Origin: SIG598 sp045580875
Lineage (GTDB): Bacteria; Bacillota; Clostridia; Oscillospirales; Acutalibacteraceae
Length of the DNA stretch: 48,877 bases
Reading direction: 5' to 3'
Assembly: GCA_045580875.1 (NCBI GenBank)
Contig: JAZNOP010000033.1
Span: 1-48,877, forward strand
Shown piece after piece: positions 16,358 to 25,125 of the stretch (position 1 is its first letter; every line of letters begins with the position of its first letter). The position numbers were made by a program, and so were the translations under genes. Under the pieces are notes generated by a model. The model made no database searches and was not told where the DNA came from. It was given only the letters and a program-made list of their open reading frames with translations.

Positions 16358-19046
16358 ATTCGTCTGTTTTATCTGCCGTTTTCTTCCGGCGCTTTGCCGC
16401 AATCAGCACCGCTGCAGCGCCGATGAGCACAAGCGCACCGGCTGAAGCGAGAATAATTTCAGCAAGATAGCTTTCCTTCACAAGCTCAGCGCTGAAGGCA
16501 TCATCACCGCCTGCGACCGGAAATACAGCGTAGCTTCCGTTCACTGTATACGCTGCCTGACGCCATTCGCCGTCAGAATCTCTCAGCATTATTCTCAGAT
16601 TATCCGGAGATACATCCGCGCCGATAAGATATCTCAGCTGCACAGCCGAATCGCTCTCCGGCAGAGTGAAACTCCAGGCATTGAGAAGCTCTGCCTCTTC
16701 ACTGACCGGCACATCAGTCACGGACACCAGCTCCATGCCTCGTTTGCCGACAAATGCGCCCTGTGCAAGCACCAGCGGCATTCCGTTTCCATCGGTCTGA
16801 GTGCTCTGTATTGCCGGACTGAGCGGAGAATAGGTCAGTGTGAATGCAGCATCAAAGCCTATTGTGCCAAGACCGACCTCCTCCAGACCGTCCCAGTAGC
16901 CGTAATAACCGTTTCTGTCTGGTATAGGCGGAATATCGGAAAGTGTGAGTCTGCCGCCAGATGCGATGAGGACCTCCTTCACACTGCCGTCGTCATAAAT
17001 AAAGCTTACAGTGATATTCCGGAAGCTTTCCGGAAGACCCTCAAGCGAATAGAATTCCGTGCGGGGAAGACCCTGTGCCACGCCGTCATAGCTTATTCCG
17101 TCTATTGCACCGATATCTTTTCCGGAAACAAGATAATAATTGCCGCGAAGCGGAAGCTCCTCGCCCTCCGGACTGATATTGTCGCCGTACCAGCCGACAA
17201 CCGCACCGATTTTCTCACTTCCGGCAAGAATGTCGACCATGCTGCGGCAATCGGTAATTACTGCGCCTGTGCCGGCAATACCGCCGGTGTATTCAGCGCC
17301 TCTTATCTCACACTTTGCTCCGCAGTTTCTGATAAATCCGAGGCTTCGTCCGGCAATTCCGCCGACGTAGTCTGCGTTTGAAGAATCGAGCGCGCCTGTG
17401 TTCATGCTGTCACTGACCAGACCGAGCAGCATCCAGCCGACTATTCCGCCGCTGTTCTGCTTTCCCGCAGTAACCGCTCCACGGTTTTCGCATCGGAGAA
17501 TGACCGCCCTTGCGCGGCATTCATAGTTCATCGACGATTCGCCGGTTATGTAGAAATCGCCCTCGGGGTCGAGGTCGTTCTCTATTGACATAGCGCCGGC
17601 TATGCCTCCTGCGTTGAGGTCGGCAGTTACGCTGCCGCTGTTCACGCAGTCTGCCACCTTGCCGGTCAGAGTCTCTTCGGTATCCTCATCGGAGACATCG
17701 GTTATCACACCGCCAAGCTCGGAGCCTGCCGCTCCCACTGTGGCGCCTATGGTGTTAAGCTGTCCGATAATCTCCTCGAAATTGCCTGTCAGGTCGTTTA
17801 CCGTATCCTGACCTGTCTGATACAGACTGCTCAGCGAGCCGGAAAGCGCTGTCAGCGAGCCGCTGAGATTGCTCAGCGCCGCAAGGGTGGTGTCTGCATC
17901 GGGAAGTCCCGGCTCTGACGGATCAGGCATAAGCTGATCCATTGCATCAAGAGCACTGCCGATATGCTCGCGCATCGAGCCTATCTGACTCTGCATTGCC
18001 TCAGCGCCGCCCTGCATACTTGCTGTGGTGCTGTTTATCATCTGAGACATCTCACCGAGCTGTCCCTTGAGTATCTGCATGGTGTCCGATTCGTAGGCTA
18101 TCTCGGTGCTCGGCTCCATCTGACCGACGATGCCGCCGACCTCCTTGCGCCCTGCAACATCGCCGAAATTTTCGCAGCCGGTGATGTAGCCCATCTGACT
18201 GCCTGCAATTCCGCCGATGTTATAGCCCATATGCCGGTAGCCTACATTGCCGAGGTTGATGCAGTCACGCACAACGCCGCTGCTTGTTCCGGCAATGCCT
18301 CCGATATCGGTGACGGTTATCGCCGATTCCGAGCCGAGAAGCGACTCGAGTGTTATGTCTGAAATATCAACGTCATTCTGCTCAGCGGTCGTATTGACCT
18401 GTGCCTTGTTTTCGCACCCTCTGATTACGCCGTAATTCTGACCGGCGATGCCGCCGACGAAGTGGTCACCGTGGATATCGCCGCTTACACGGCAATTCTC
18501 GACAGTACCCGTCAGCTCATTGCAGCCGACCAGACCGCCGATATAATCCGAGCCGGATACTCTGCCGGAAAACACGCAGTTTCTGATTGTTCCTGAATTG
18601 CTTCCGGCTATCGCGCCGATTATATCTCTGCTGCCTGAAGGAATAATCTCTCCGCTGACAAGCAGGTCGCGCACAACGGCTGTTTCTCCCAGATAGCGGA
18701 AGAGACCCTGCACCGAGCCTGCACCGCTGAGAGAAAGACCTGTGATGCTGTTTCCGGCGCCGTCGAAGATACCGCCGAAGGTGGGGATTCCGTCAAAGCT
18801 TATGCCTGAGAGGTCAATGTCGTCCTCAAGCACAACCGTAAGACCTATGCTGTAGCTGTCAAGACGGCAGTTTCCGGCAAGCTCAAGAAACTCCTCAGCA
18901 GTTGATACAGTGACAACCCTGCGTGTCACTTCCTCCTGCTCCTGCGCCATTGCCAACCGCGGTGCGGTGGCGGTCAGGAAAGAAACTGCCGTACACAGGC
19001 AAAGGCACAGGCAGAGCAGTCTGCGCAGTTTATTACTTCTCTTCAT
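16356..19046 (-). CDS. Surface protein with GLUG repeats
   Basis: 896 aa from the ATG at 19046, chosen because AAGGAGG lies eight bases upstream and the product then begins with a typical signal peptide (residues 1-36, with a Leu/Cys-rich core and AMA cleavage region). The body holds about nine GLUG-type units of the form GGIAGxxxGxIxxC, for example GGIAGQNYGVIRGC, GGIAGTSSGVVRDC and GGIAGRSLGFIRNC. These form beta-helix-like solenoids in adhesins and surface proteins. A helical stretch of roughly 150 residues (TMQILKGQLGEMSQM onward) interrupts the repeats. The C-terminus has one membrane helix and the basic tail AAKRRKKTADK, so it is membrane anchored and no LPxTG motif is seen. The start overlaps the MMPL gene by 14 bases, so the two are translated together. 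Confidence 0.82.
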   Translation of the reverse strand: MKRSNKLRRLLCLCLCLCTAVSFLTATAPRLAMAQEQEEVTRRVVTVSTAEEFLELAGNCRLDSYSIGLTVVLEDDIDLSGISFDGIPTFGGIFDGAGNSITGLSLSGAGSVQGLFRYLGETAVVRDLLVSGEIIPSGSRDIIGAIAGSNSGTIRNCVFSGRVSGSDYIGGLVGCNELTGTVENCRVSGDIHGDHFVGGIAGQNYGVIRGCENKAQVNTTAEQNDVDISDITLESLLGSESAITVTDIGGIAGTSSGVVRDCINLGNVGYRHMGYNIGGIAGSQMGYITGCENFGDVAGRKEVGGIVGQMEPSTEIAYESDTMQILKGQLGEMSQMINSTTASMQGGAEAMQSQIGSMREHIGSALDAMDQLMPDPSEPGLPDADTTLAALSNLSGSLTALSGSLSSLYQTGQDTVNDLTGNFEEIIGQLNTIGATVGAAGSELGGVITDVSDEDTEETLTGKVADCVNSGSVTADLNAGGIAGAMSIENDLDPEGDFYITGESSMNYECRARAVILRCENRGAVTAGKQNSGGIVGWMLLGLVSDSMNTGALDSSNADYVGGIAGRSLGFIRNCGAKCEIRGAEYTGGIAGTGAVITDCRSMVDILAGSEKIGAVVGWYGDNISPEGEELPLRGNYYLVSGKDIGAIDGISYDGVAQGLPRTEFYSLEGLPESFRNITVSFIYDDGSVKEVLIASGGRLTLSDIPPIPDRNGYYGYWDGLEEVGLGTIGFDAAFTLTYSPLSPAIQSTQTDGNGMPLVLAQGAFVGKRGMELVSVTDVPVSEEAELLNAWSFTLPESDSAVQLRYLIGADVSPDNLRIMLRDSDGEWRQAAYTVNGSYAVFPVAGGDDAFSAELVKESYLAEIILASAGALVLIGAAAVLIAAKRRKKTADKTDE

Positions 19047-21612
19047 CGTCTGTGCCTCCTTCCGCAGATTCCGGGTTTGTTTCCGGAATGAAATAATCCT
19101 CTTCTGATTCCGGCTCAGTGTCCGGAGTGAAATCCTCACCTGATTCCAGTTCGACCAGAGCCTCTTCCTCGTTTACCTGTCCGTCGGTGGATATGGCTGC
19201 ATTGAACTGTCCGTGAAGCACACCGCTGATGTCGGCATCAACCATACCGGATATGTACCCGCGTACATGACCCTCGACACGCATTGTGCCTGAAGCTGTG
19301 CGGACCGGGCGCTCAATACCCTTGAATCTGAAGCTTGTGCGCTCGATTATCGAGTCACCAAGCACGAGTATCGACGGCAGCACAAAGAGTACGAGTATTA
19401 TCGAGATTATTGTACCGCGTCCGATGCACATACCCATTATCGAAACAACCGGCTGAGCCGACATATTGCCGATCAGCAGACCGGCAGACGCCATCATGCT
19501 GCCTGAGGTAAGAACGGTAGGAAAGGCTGCATTGACCGCCTCAATAATTGCCTTCTTGTGCTTCATTTCCTTCTTTTTTTCCTGATAGTGGCTGGAAATA
19601 ACTATAGCGTAGTCAATGTTTGCGCCCATCTGTATCGCGTTGACTATCAGGTAGCCGAGGAAGTACAGCGGCTGCTCTGTGATGGTCGGCACCGAGAAGT
19701 TTATCCATATTGCGCCCTGAATTACCACGATGAGCAGAATGGGAAGTCCCACCGACCGGAAGGTAAAGAGCAGTACAACAATGACAAACAGCGCCGACAG
19801 AATGCTTATCATCAGGTTGTCCTTGACAAAGGATGCTGAAAGGTCTCTCGAACTGGTTGAATTGCCTATTACATAGTAATCGTCTTCGTAATATTTTCCG
19901 ATTATCTCTCTGATTGTATCAAGGAATTCAAAGGTCTCATCACTTTCCTCCGGCAGGTTGAGATAGACAACCATGCGGCTGTATTTCTCGCTCTGCATCT
20001 GCGACTGAGCCATGTCGAGCAGCGACATCATGTCACCCATGTCATCCATGCCGCCCATATCTCCCATACCGCCTATACTGCCGGTATCAAGGGATATATT
20101 GCGTGCCTCCATCTGGTCCTTGAGGAATATTATCATATCAAACAGCGGTACTTTGTATTCTGCCAGTCCGCTGATTATCTCTCCGTACTGATCGTGCTCC
20201 ACGGCATAGCCGCTGTAAAGCACCTGCACCACCTCATAGTCAAGCCCGATAAGCTCGGACATCTGACGGGGTGTAATGGCATCGGTCAGCCGGTAGCCGT
20301 CCATTATCTCAAAGCTCGCAAGGCCCATGGTACTCTTTACCTCGGGACATTCATTAAGCTCATCGAGAATGGCGCTCTCCGCTTTGTAATCTCCGCGCGG
20401 AACGAGCAGGGCAACCATGTTGCTTGTTCCGAAGGTTTCCTTGATTTCAAAATAAGCGTGCTGACGTTCGGTCATTTTTGCAGTGCGCAGGTCATTGAAG
20501 CTGTAGCAGTAGGGGCACATACTCGACAGTATGAACGCCGCAACAAGCACAACAGCGAAAACCGGAGGCAGTACTCTGCGCGCCTTTACGGCAAATTTTC
20601 CGATGAAGCTGACCTTAGGCAGCAGATTCTTATGCTTGGTTCTGTCGATGAGCGGGCTGAAAAGCACCAGCAGACCGGGCATGAGTGTGAATACCGACAG
20701 CAGGCTGAGAATTATCGCCTTTATCAGCACGAGCGCCATATCAAGTCCGATTGCAAACTCCATGAAGCCCAGCGCCATCAGACCGCATATCGTGGTCATT
20801 GACGAAGCGCTTATCTCGGGAATACTCTTGCTCAGAGCGATGATGCAGGCCTGCTTTGCCGGCTTTGATTCATGCTCATCAGAAAATCTGTGGCAGAGGA
20901 TTATGGCATAGTCAATAGCCAGCGCAAGCTGAAGCACAACGGCAACAGAATCGGAAATAAAGCTTATCTTTCCAAGCAGGAAGTTGGAGCCCATATTGAG
21001 CAGTGCCGCCGCTCCGAAGGTTATCAGCAGCACAGGTATCTCGGCATACGACCGCGATGTGAGAGTCAGCACAACGAGTATGATGATTACAGCCACAACG
21101 AGTATGGTTGACATCTCCTCGCGCAGCATGGTGTTGTCATCGTAGCCGACCAGCGTATCGATATGTACGTCGTATCCGGCAAGACCGTCACGCACCTCCT
21201 GCATGGCGGCCTGCGTTTCGGGCGCATTCTGCTCGCCTGAGAAATTGATTTCAAACAGCGCCGAGGTGTCGCGGTAATGGGCATCTGTCCGGTCAAACGT
21301 GACCATCGACACTCCCTCGACATCTGACATTCTGTCTGCCAGCTCCTCAGCGGTTTCAAGTGTGATATTCGACACCATCACCCTTGCACTTCCCAGCATG
21401 ACGAAGTTGTCGTTCATCGCCACAAGGCCCTGCCTTGTTTCGGTATCTTCCGGCAGATACTTAGTGACGTCATTCTCAACCTCGACCCAATTCATTGAAA
21501 ACACGCAGAAAACTGCGGCAAGAATGTAAATCAAGAAGAACAGCGTCCGCTTATTGACGATAAACGTTGCCATTTTGACAAAGAAATTTCTCTCATGGTG
21601 TTTCCGTGCCAT
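19033..21612 (-). CDS. MMPL/RND-family exporter
   Basis: 859 aa from the ATG at 21612, which has AAGGAGG six bases upstream. Two homologous halves each begin with one membrane helix and a large outer domain followed by five or six helices. Family markers include GYDDNTMLREEMSTI before the first helix bundle, ALAIDYAIILCHRF and GANIDYAIVISSHY. The paired D-Y residues in these helices belong to the proton relay. These proteins move lipids, glycolipids or hydrophobic compounds out of the cell. The second outer domain has an odd Met/Gly/Asp-rich stretch (GGMGDMGGMDDMGDMM). The C-terminus has a short polar segment and an acidic tail inside the cell. Divergent from a TetR regulator that probably controls it. 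The cargo is unknown. Confidence 0.9.
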   Translation of the reverse strand: MARKHHERNFFVKMATFIVNKRTLFFLIYILAAVFCVFSMNWVEVENDVTKYLPEDTETRQGLVAMNDNFVMLGSARVMVSNITLETAEELADRMSDVEGVSMVTFDRTDAHYRDTSALFEINFSGEQNAPETQAAMQEVRDGLAGYDVHIDTLVGYDDNTMLREEMSTILVVAVIIILVVLTLTSRSYAEIPVLLITFGAAALLNMGSNFLLGKISFISDSVAVVLQLALAIDYAIILCHRFSDEHESKPAKQACIIALSKSIPEISASSMTTICGLMALGFMEFAIGLDMALVLIKAIILSLLSVFTLMPGLLVLFSPLIDRTKHKNLLPKVSFIGKFAVKARRVLPPVFAVVLVAAFILSSMCPYCYSFNDLRTAKMTERQHAYFEIKETFGTSNMVALLVPRGDYKAESAILDELNECPEVKSTMGLASFEIMDGYRLTDAITPRQMSELIGLDYEVVQVLYSGYAVEHDQYGEIISGLAEYKVPLFDMIIFLKDQMEARNISLDTGSIGGMGDMGGMDDMGDMMSLLDMAQSQMQSEKYSRMVVYLNLPEESDETFEFLDTIREIIGKYYEDDYYVIGNSTSSRDLSASFVKDNLMISILSALFVIVVLLFTFRSVGLPILLIVVIQGAIWINFSVPTITEQPLYFLGYLIVNAIQMGANIDYAIVISSHYQEKKKEMKHKKAIIEAVNAAFPTVLTSGSMMASAGLLIGNMSAQPVVSIMGMCIGRGTIISIILVLFVLPSILVLGDSIIERTSFRFKGIERPVRTASGTMRVEGHVRGYISGMVDADISGVLHGQFNAAISTDGQVNEEEALVELESGEDFTPDTEPESEEDYFIPETNPESAEGGTDDEEK

Positions 21613-21681
21613 ATTCTCCTCCTTCTGGTAAAAACAAGCTGTCACAAAAACAGACAACTATTGATTTTTGTATGTGCTTTT

Positions 21682-21710
21682 ATTATAATTTGAAATCAAT
21701 ATATCTACAA
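21682..21710 (-). promoter_or_regulatory. Promoter of the MMPL-GLUG operon
   Basis: On the minus strand TTGTAG (21710-21705), 17 bases, TATAAT (21687-21682). The operator-like ATCGTACAAT at 21720 lies directly upstream of the -35 box. TATTGATTT/AAATCAATA inverted repeats also flank the -10 region. Confidence 0.6.
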
Positions 21711-21719
21711 TAATCAATT

Positions 21720-21729
21720 ATCGTACAAT
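21720..21729. promoter_or_regulatory. Operator candidate 1 (near-palindrome)
   Basis: ATCGTACAAT differs at one position from the perfect palindrome ATTGTACAAT at 21758. The shared extension GTACAATTT makes it a direct repeat of the second site. It sits next to the -35 box of the MMPL operon. Confidence 0.5.
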
Positions 21730-21738
21730 TTATCATTT

Positions 21739-21767
21739 TTGAACACATACGCCGATGATTGTACAAT
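21739..21767 (+). promoter_or_regulatory. Promoter of the tetR-type gene, with operator candidate 2
   Basis: TTGAAC (21739-21744), 17 bases, TACAAT (21762-21767). The perfect 10-base palindrome ATTGTACAAT at 21758-21767 covers the -10 box, as expected for autorepression. Confidence 0.6.
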
Positions 21768-21790
21768 TTTGCAAGTGAGGAGTTTGTGAA

Positions 21791-22360
21791 ATGGCAAAGG
21801 CAGAATACCGCAGTGCTATACGCTCAAAGAATCTTATCAAAAACGCTCTCGCTGATATGCTTCAGGAAAAGCCGCTCGACAAAATAACTGTCAGCGACAT
21901 TGTACGGAAAGCCGGAATCAACCGCGGCACATTCTACGCTCACTACGCCGATATTCCTGACGTTATACATCACCTTGTCGATCAGACCTTCTGCCGTCTG
22001 CGCGATGCCGTGACCGGTTCTTCTATGACAATGAACGAGGTTCCCGGCGTAATTCTCCGGCAGGTACAGCTCATACTTGAAGACGATCTTGATTTCTACC
22101 GCCGCATAATGGACTCCAATCTATCCGGACAGCTTGCCGAGCAGCTCTGTCATGTAATGCTCGATTATCTTCTTGAGCATGAAAGCACCTTTTCCACCGT
22201 CAGCCACGATGATTATGTATTCAATATACGCTTCTGCGCCGGTGCTCTTGCCAACCTTTACCGCGACTGGTTTGCCGGAAAGCTTCCGATATCGCTTGAT
22301 GAGCTTACCGAAAAATCAGTTAAGCTTATCGGGTATCTGATCGGTGATTCAGATAAGTAA
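21791..22360 (+). CDS. TetR/AcrR-family transcriptional regulator
   Basis: 189 aa. The N-terminal 55 residues or so are the helix-turn-helix domain, with the family signature ITVSDIVRKAGINRGTFYAH. The C-terminal part is an all-helical ligand-binding domain of the kind often found in Firmicutes regulators (TetR_C-like, ending SLDELTEKSVKLIGYLI). The ATG at 21791 follows GTGAGGAG. It is divergent from the MMPL operon with two operator-like palindromes between them, so it probably represses both that operon and itself. The ligand is unknown; it may be the substrate of the pump. Confidence 0.9.
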   Translation: MAKAEYRSAIRSKNLIKNALADMLQEKPLDKITVSDIVRKAGINRGTFYAHYADIPDVIHHLVDQTFCRLRDAVTGSSMTMNEVPGVILRQVQLILEDDLDFYRRIMDSNLSGQLAEQLCHVMLDYLLEHESTFSTVSHDDYVFNIRFCAGALANLYRDWFAGKLPISLDELTEKSVKLIGYLIGDSDK

Positions 22361-22367
22361 TTCAAAC

Positions 22368-22411
22368 AAAAAGCTGACCGCTCTTTTGTGAACGGTCAGC
22401 TTTCTGTTTTT
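22368..22411. terminator. Bidirectional terminator
   Basis: AAAGCTGACCG (22370-22380) pairs with CGGTCAGCTTT (22393-22403). CTGTTTTT follows on the plus strand, and TTTTTGTTTG follows on the minus strand. It separates the convergent tetR-type and PH-domain genes. Confidence 0.88.
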
Positions 22412-22775
22412 ACAGGATATACTCTGCAAGCAGGTTGTCGAACATTCTGATGTCGATGCCGCGCTTGAGGTTGATTTTGACGTGACCTGCGCGGGTCCAC
22501 AGCTCAACCTCTGCGTTGAGGTCAAGGTGACCTGCATTCTCGGTCGACCACATATTGATGGAGCTGTAGGGCAGGGAGTAAATCTCAACCTTCTTGCCGG
22601 TGAGGCCCTGCACGTCCTTGACTATGATGCGCTTGTTGGTGAAAACAGCAACGTCGCGGATAGTCTTGAATGCCTTGACTGCCTGCTCACCGCCTATGAG
22701 CATACTGTGGATATCGCCGGGAATGGGGCACTCTGCGATAAATGTCCAACAAAGAAGTTCTGCTAAATCTGCCAT
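22410..22775 (-). CDS. Bacterial PH-domain protein
   Basis: 121 aa, a single small domain matching the bacterial pleckstrin-homology family (PF08000-like). It shows the characteristic order of strands with VAVFTNKRIIVKDVQG, YSLPYSSINMW and DLNAEVELWT, ending in an amphipathic helix (DNLLAEYIL). No membrane segment or signal is seen, so it is cytoplasmic. Members of this family form oligomeric rings and have no settled function. RBS GAAAGGAA precedes the ATG. It lies 74 bases downstream of the acidic-protein gene and may be transcribed with it. Confidence 0.85.
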   Translation of the reverse strand: MADLAELLCWTFIAECPIPGDIHSMLIGGEQAVKAFKTIRDVAVFTNKRIIVKDVQGLTGKKVEIYSLPYSSINMWSTENAGHLDLNAEVELWTRAGHVKINLKRGIDIRMFDNLLAEYIL

Positions 22776-22849
22776 GGTAATCGTTCCTTTCGTTCTGAAA
22801 ATAGTTTTGTCTGTATGGGATCTGATAATGCGCCGGTCTGGTTCTGATT

Positions 22850-23752
22850 TTATTTTTCACGCTTGCTGCGGCGTCTGCCGAACAGTCTGCGGAAAAATCC
22901 GATCTTTTCAGGCTTGGTTTCCGGTTTTACTTCTGCCGGAGCTTCAACGGCTGCCTCTTCTGCCGATGTTTCTTCAACTTCGACTTCCACGACAGCGGGT
23001 TCCTCTGCAGGGGTTTCTTCGACAACTGTCTCCTCTGCTGCTTCTTCTGCGACTTCTTCAGCCTCAGCAGCCGGCTCTTCGACTGCAATCTCTTCAGCCT
23101 GATTTTCTTCGACAACGTTTTCTACGACAGCGGTATCTGTGACTGCAGTCTCCTCCGCAGCTTCCACAGGCTCGTCTTCGTCGGTATCATCTTCGTCATC
23201 ATCGAAGTCGTCTTCATCGAAGTCGTCATCGTCATCTTCTTCGTCGAAGTCGTCATCATCGAAAGTGATTTCCTCCGGCTCACTCAGCGGCACCTTTGTA
23301 ACAATGTCGCCGTCGCCGCTGTCAAGCACAAACAGCGGCAGTTCTCCTTTAAGGAACCGTTCTTTCTCCTCTTCGGTAATCTCGGTCCTGCATCTGCTGA
23401 GAAAGTCCTCAAGATGCCCGTCGGAATAAACCTCAAGATACCAGCAGGAACTCTGCGTGGTCAGTTTGCCGTCCTGATTTTTTATCACAAAATCCATCAG
23501 CTCGCCGGCACTTTCGCTTGTGTCAACAACGCCCTGCATCGTAAAGCTGAGTTCAGGAAATTTGTTTGCCATGCGTGCGGCAAACTCCTCAATATCCCAC
23601 AGCCAGACTACCTCGTAGCATTCATCGACATCGATAAGACCGTGCTCTGCTTCATAATCCTCGCCGAGAACCTCCTCAGCAAATTCTGTTGCAGAACGGA
23701 TATCCTCGTCTTTGCCCTCAAGTTTGATCGTAAATATCGAGTAAGCGTGCAT
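22850..23752 (-). CDS. Unknown acidic protein with a low-complexity Glu/Ala tail
   Basis: 300 aa, not recognised as a named family. The first 160 residues or so look like a folded domain (MHAYSIFTIKLEGKDED; CYEVVWLWDIEEFAARM; SSCWYLEVYSDG). Next come a strongly acidic stretch of Asp/Glu, a long Glu/Ala/Val-rich region (EEVAEEAAEETVVEETP), and a short basic end (FFRRLFGRRRSKREK). The basic end could touch membrane or nucleic acid. No signal peptide or membrane helix is present. RBS AAAGGGG precedes the ATG. It lies 44 bases after the CapA-like gene at 23797 and is probably in the same transcript. The acidic part recalls the A-domain of FtsY, but there is no GTPase domain. Confidence 0.75.
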   Translation of the reverse strand: MHAYSIFTIKLEGKDEDIRSATEFAEEVLGEDYEAEHGLIDVDECYEVVWLWDIEEFAARMANKFPELSFTMQGVVDTSESAGELMDFVIKNQDGKLTTQSSCWYLEVYSDGHLEDFLSRCRTEITEEEKERFLKGELPLFVLDSGDGDIVTKVPLSEPEEITFDDDDFDEEDDDDDFDEDDFDDDEDDTDEDEPVEAAEETAVTDTAVVENVVEENQAEEIAVEEPAAEAEEVAEEAAEETVVEETPAEEPAVVEVEVEETSAEEAAVEAPAEVKPETKPEKIGFFRRLFGRRRSKREK

Positions 23753-23796
23753 GGTTTTCCCCTTTTCTGTTTTCTGTTGATTATTAACCGCAGAAA

Positions 23797-24960
23797 TTAC
23801 ATCTGCTCAAGTATATACTGCTTTATGTCCTCGAGAGTGCTTTTCTCCCATTCCTTTTCCGTCTCGCGCTCGGCAAGGGGGCAGAGAATGTAGAAATCAA
23901 GCGTTTCGCCGGGTACTCTTCCGGTACGCAGCGGCTCAGCAAAATGCTCCGCCCATTCCTCTTCAGTTGCGTTTGCGAATCTCGCCGGATTGAGATATGT
24001 CATCTGTCGCTTTGTTGCGGCAATGAACATCCTGGTCGAAAGAGGAATCAGCTTATCGTATTCCTCCTGCTGAACATCGACAAAGATGCGCGGCAGCTCA
24101 CCCTTTACAACATGCTCAGGACCGCGCTCAATTTTAAGACCCATCGGCTCGAATGAAACCTCAGTCTCGGTAAAATTGAGCTTTATCAGCAGACCGATAT
24201 CAGTGTTGAACTGCGAACGCTGATAGTCGGTGTCAAAAATGAAGTTGCCGAGAGAATAGAAGATGAACTTGTCACCCACCGTCTCGTAATTCATCGGCAC
24301 ATGGGGGTGATGCGCCACGACGACGTCAGCACCCATCTCCAGATAGAGGTGATACCGCTCACGGGTATAGGGTGCAGGAAGGGCTGTGAACTCCTCGCCT
24401 GCATGAGCCACAACAACGCACCAGCGGCAGGTTTTCTTTATCTCGCTGATAGTTTCGCGGATATAATCGAGGTCGCTCCAGCTGTAGCAGCCGGGCTTGT
24501 CAGTATCAGCCTTGCGGCAGGCGCGCTGATATCCCACGCCGAACAGACCTATGCCGCCTGCCTCGTCAATTATGACCGGTCGGCGGGCTTCATCGATATT
24601 CATGCCTGCTCCGATAGTGCTCACGCCGTTTTCTCTCGCGATCTTCAGCGTACTTTCGATACCCATGGGACCTGCGTCCATTATGTGATTGTTGCAGATA
24701 TTCCAGATATCGGCGTGCATATTGCGCAGAACTCCCACTGCAGCCGGATCGATGGTATGCAGCAGCTGCGCCGCGCCGTCGGTAGTTGTATTTGTCGGAG
24801 CTTCGGCAACCGGACCCTCGACATTTGCGACAACATGGTCGCCGCTGTGCAGAAAACCGAGCACCTCCTGCGAGAGCAGCTCAGGGTCATTCCACTGTCC
24901 GTACATATAGCGGTCAAAACCGATATCTCCGGTAAAAACTATTGATGAAGTTTTTTTCAT
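23797..24960 (-). CDS. CapA-like metallophosphoesterase, no export signal
   Basis: 387 aa. CapA/PgsA family, related to calcineurin-like phosphoesterases. The motifs in order are IVFTGDIGFDRYMYG, VVANVEGPV, NICNNHIMDAG, VVVAHAGEE, ADVVVAHHPHVP and FIFYSLGNFIFD, carrying the Asp, Asn and His metal ligands. The classic relatives take part in poly-gamma-glutamate capsule synthesis, but many CapA proteins act in other, unknown reactions. Unlike the two paralogues at 34838-38119, this one starts directly with the enzyme domain and has no membrane anchor, so it is probably cytoplasmic. RBS GAAAGGAAAG precedes the ATG. Likely first gene of a three-gene set with the acidic and PH-domain proteins. Confidence 0.82.
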   Translation of the reverse strand: MKKTSSIVFTGDIGFDRYMYGQWNDPELLSQEVLGFLHSGDHVVANVEGPVAEAPTNTTTDGAAQLLHTIDPAAVGVLRNMHADIWNICNNHIMDAGPMGIESTLKIARENGVSTIGAGMNIDEARRPVIIDEAGGIGLFGVGYQRACRKADTDKPGCYSWSDLDYIRETISEIKKTCRWCVVVAHAGEEFTALPAPYTRERYHLYLEMGADVVVAHHPHVPMNYETVGDKFIFYSLGNFIFDTDYQRSQFNTDIGLLIKLNFTETEVSFEPMGLKIERGPEHVVKGELPRIFVDVQQEEYDKLIPLSTRMFIAATKRQMTYLNPARFANATEEEWAEHFAEPLRTGRVPGETLDFYILCPLAERETEKEWEKSTLEDIKQYILEQM

Positions 24961-25078
24961 TTGGCTTTCCTTTCGGGTATATGCTGATGTATAAATTATA
25001 TAATCTGATTATATCATTTGACGTACTGGAATTCAATATATTTGACCGCTGCAGGAAATCAAAGCTGCAAACAGAAAA

Positions 25079-25112
25079 ACAGGCGGCTGCAGAAAAATCA
25101 GCAGCCGCCTGT
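25079..25112 (-). terminator. Terminator of the antiporter gene
   Basis: ACAGGCGGCTGC (25079-25090) pairs with GCAGCCGCCTGT (25101-25112). On the minus strand GTTTTTCTGTTTGC follows. It lies just after the antiporter stop. Confidence 0.9.
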
Positions 25113-25125
25113 CGGTTTATAATTG

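Noticed and set aside
22863..23429. Serine-rich open frames on the plus strand
   Set aside because: They are complements of the Glu/Ala/Asp codons of the acidic protein and carry no start signals.
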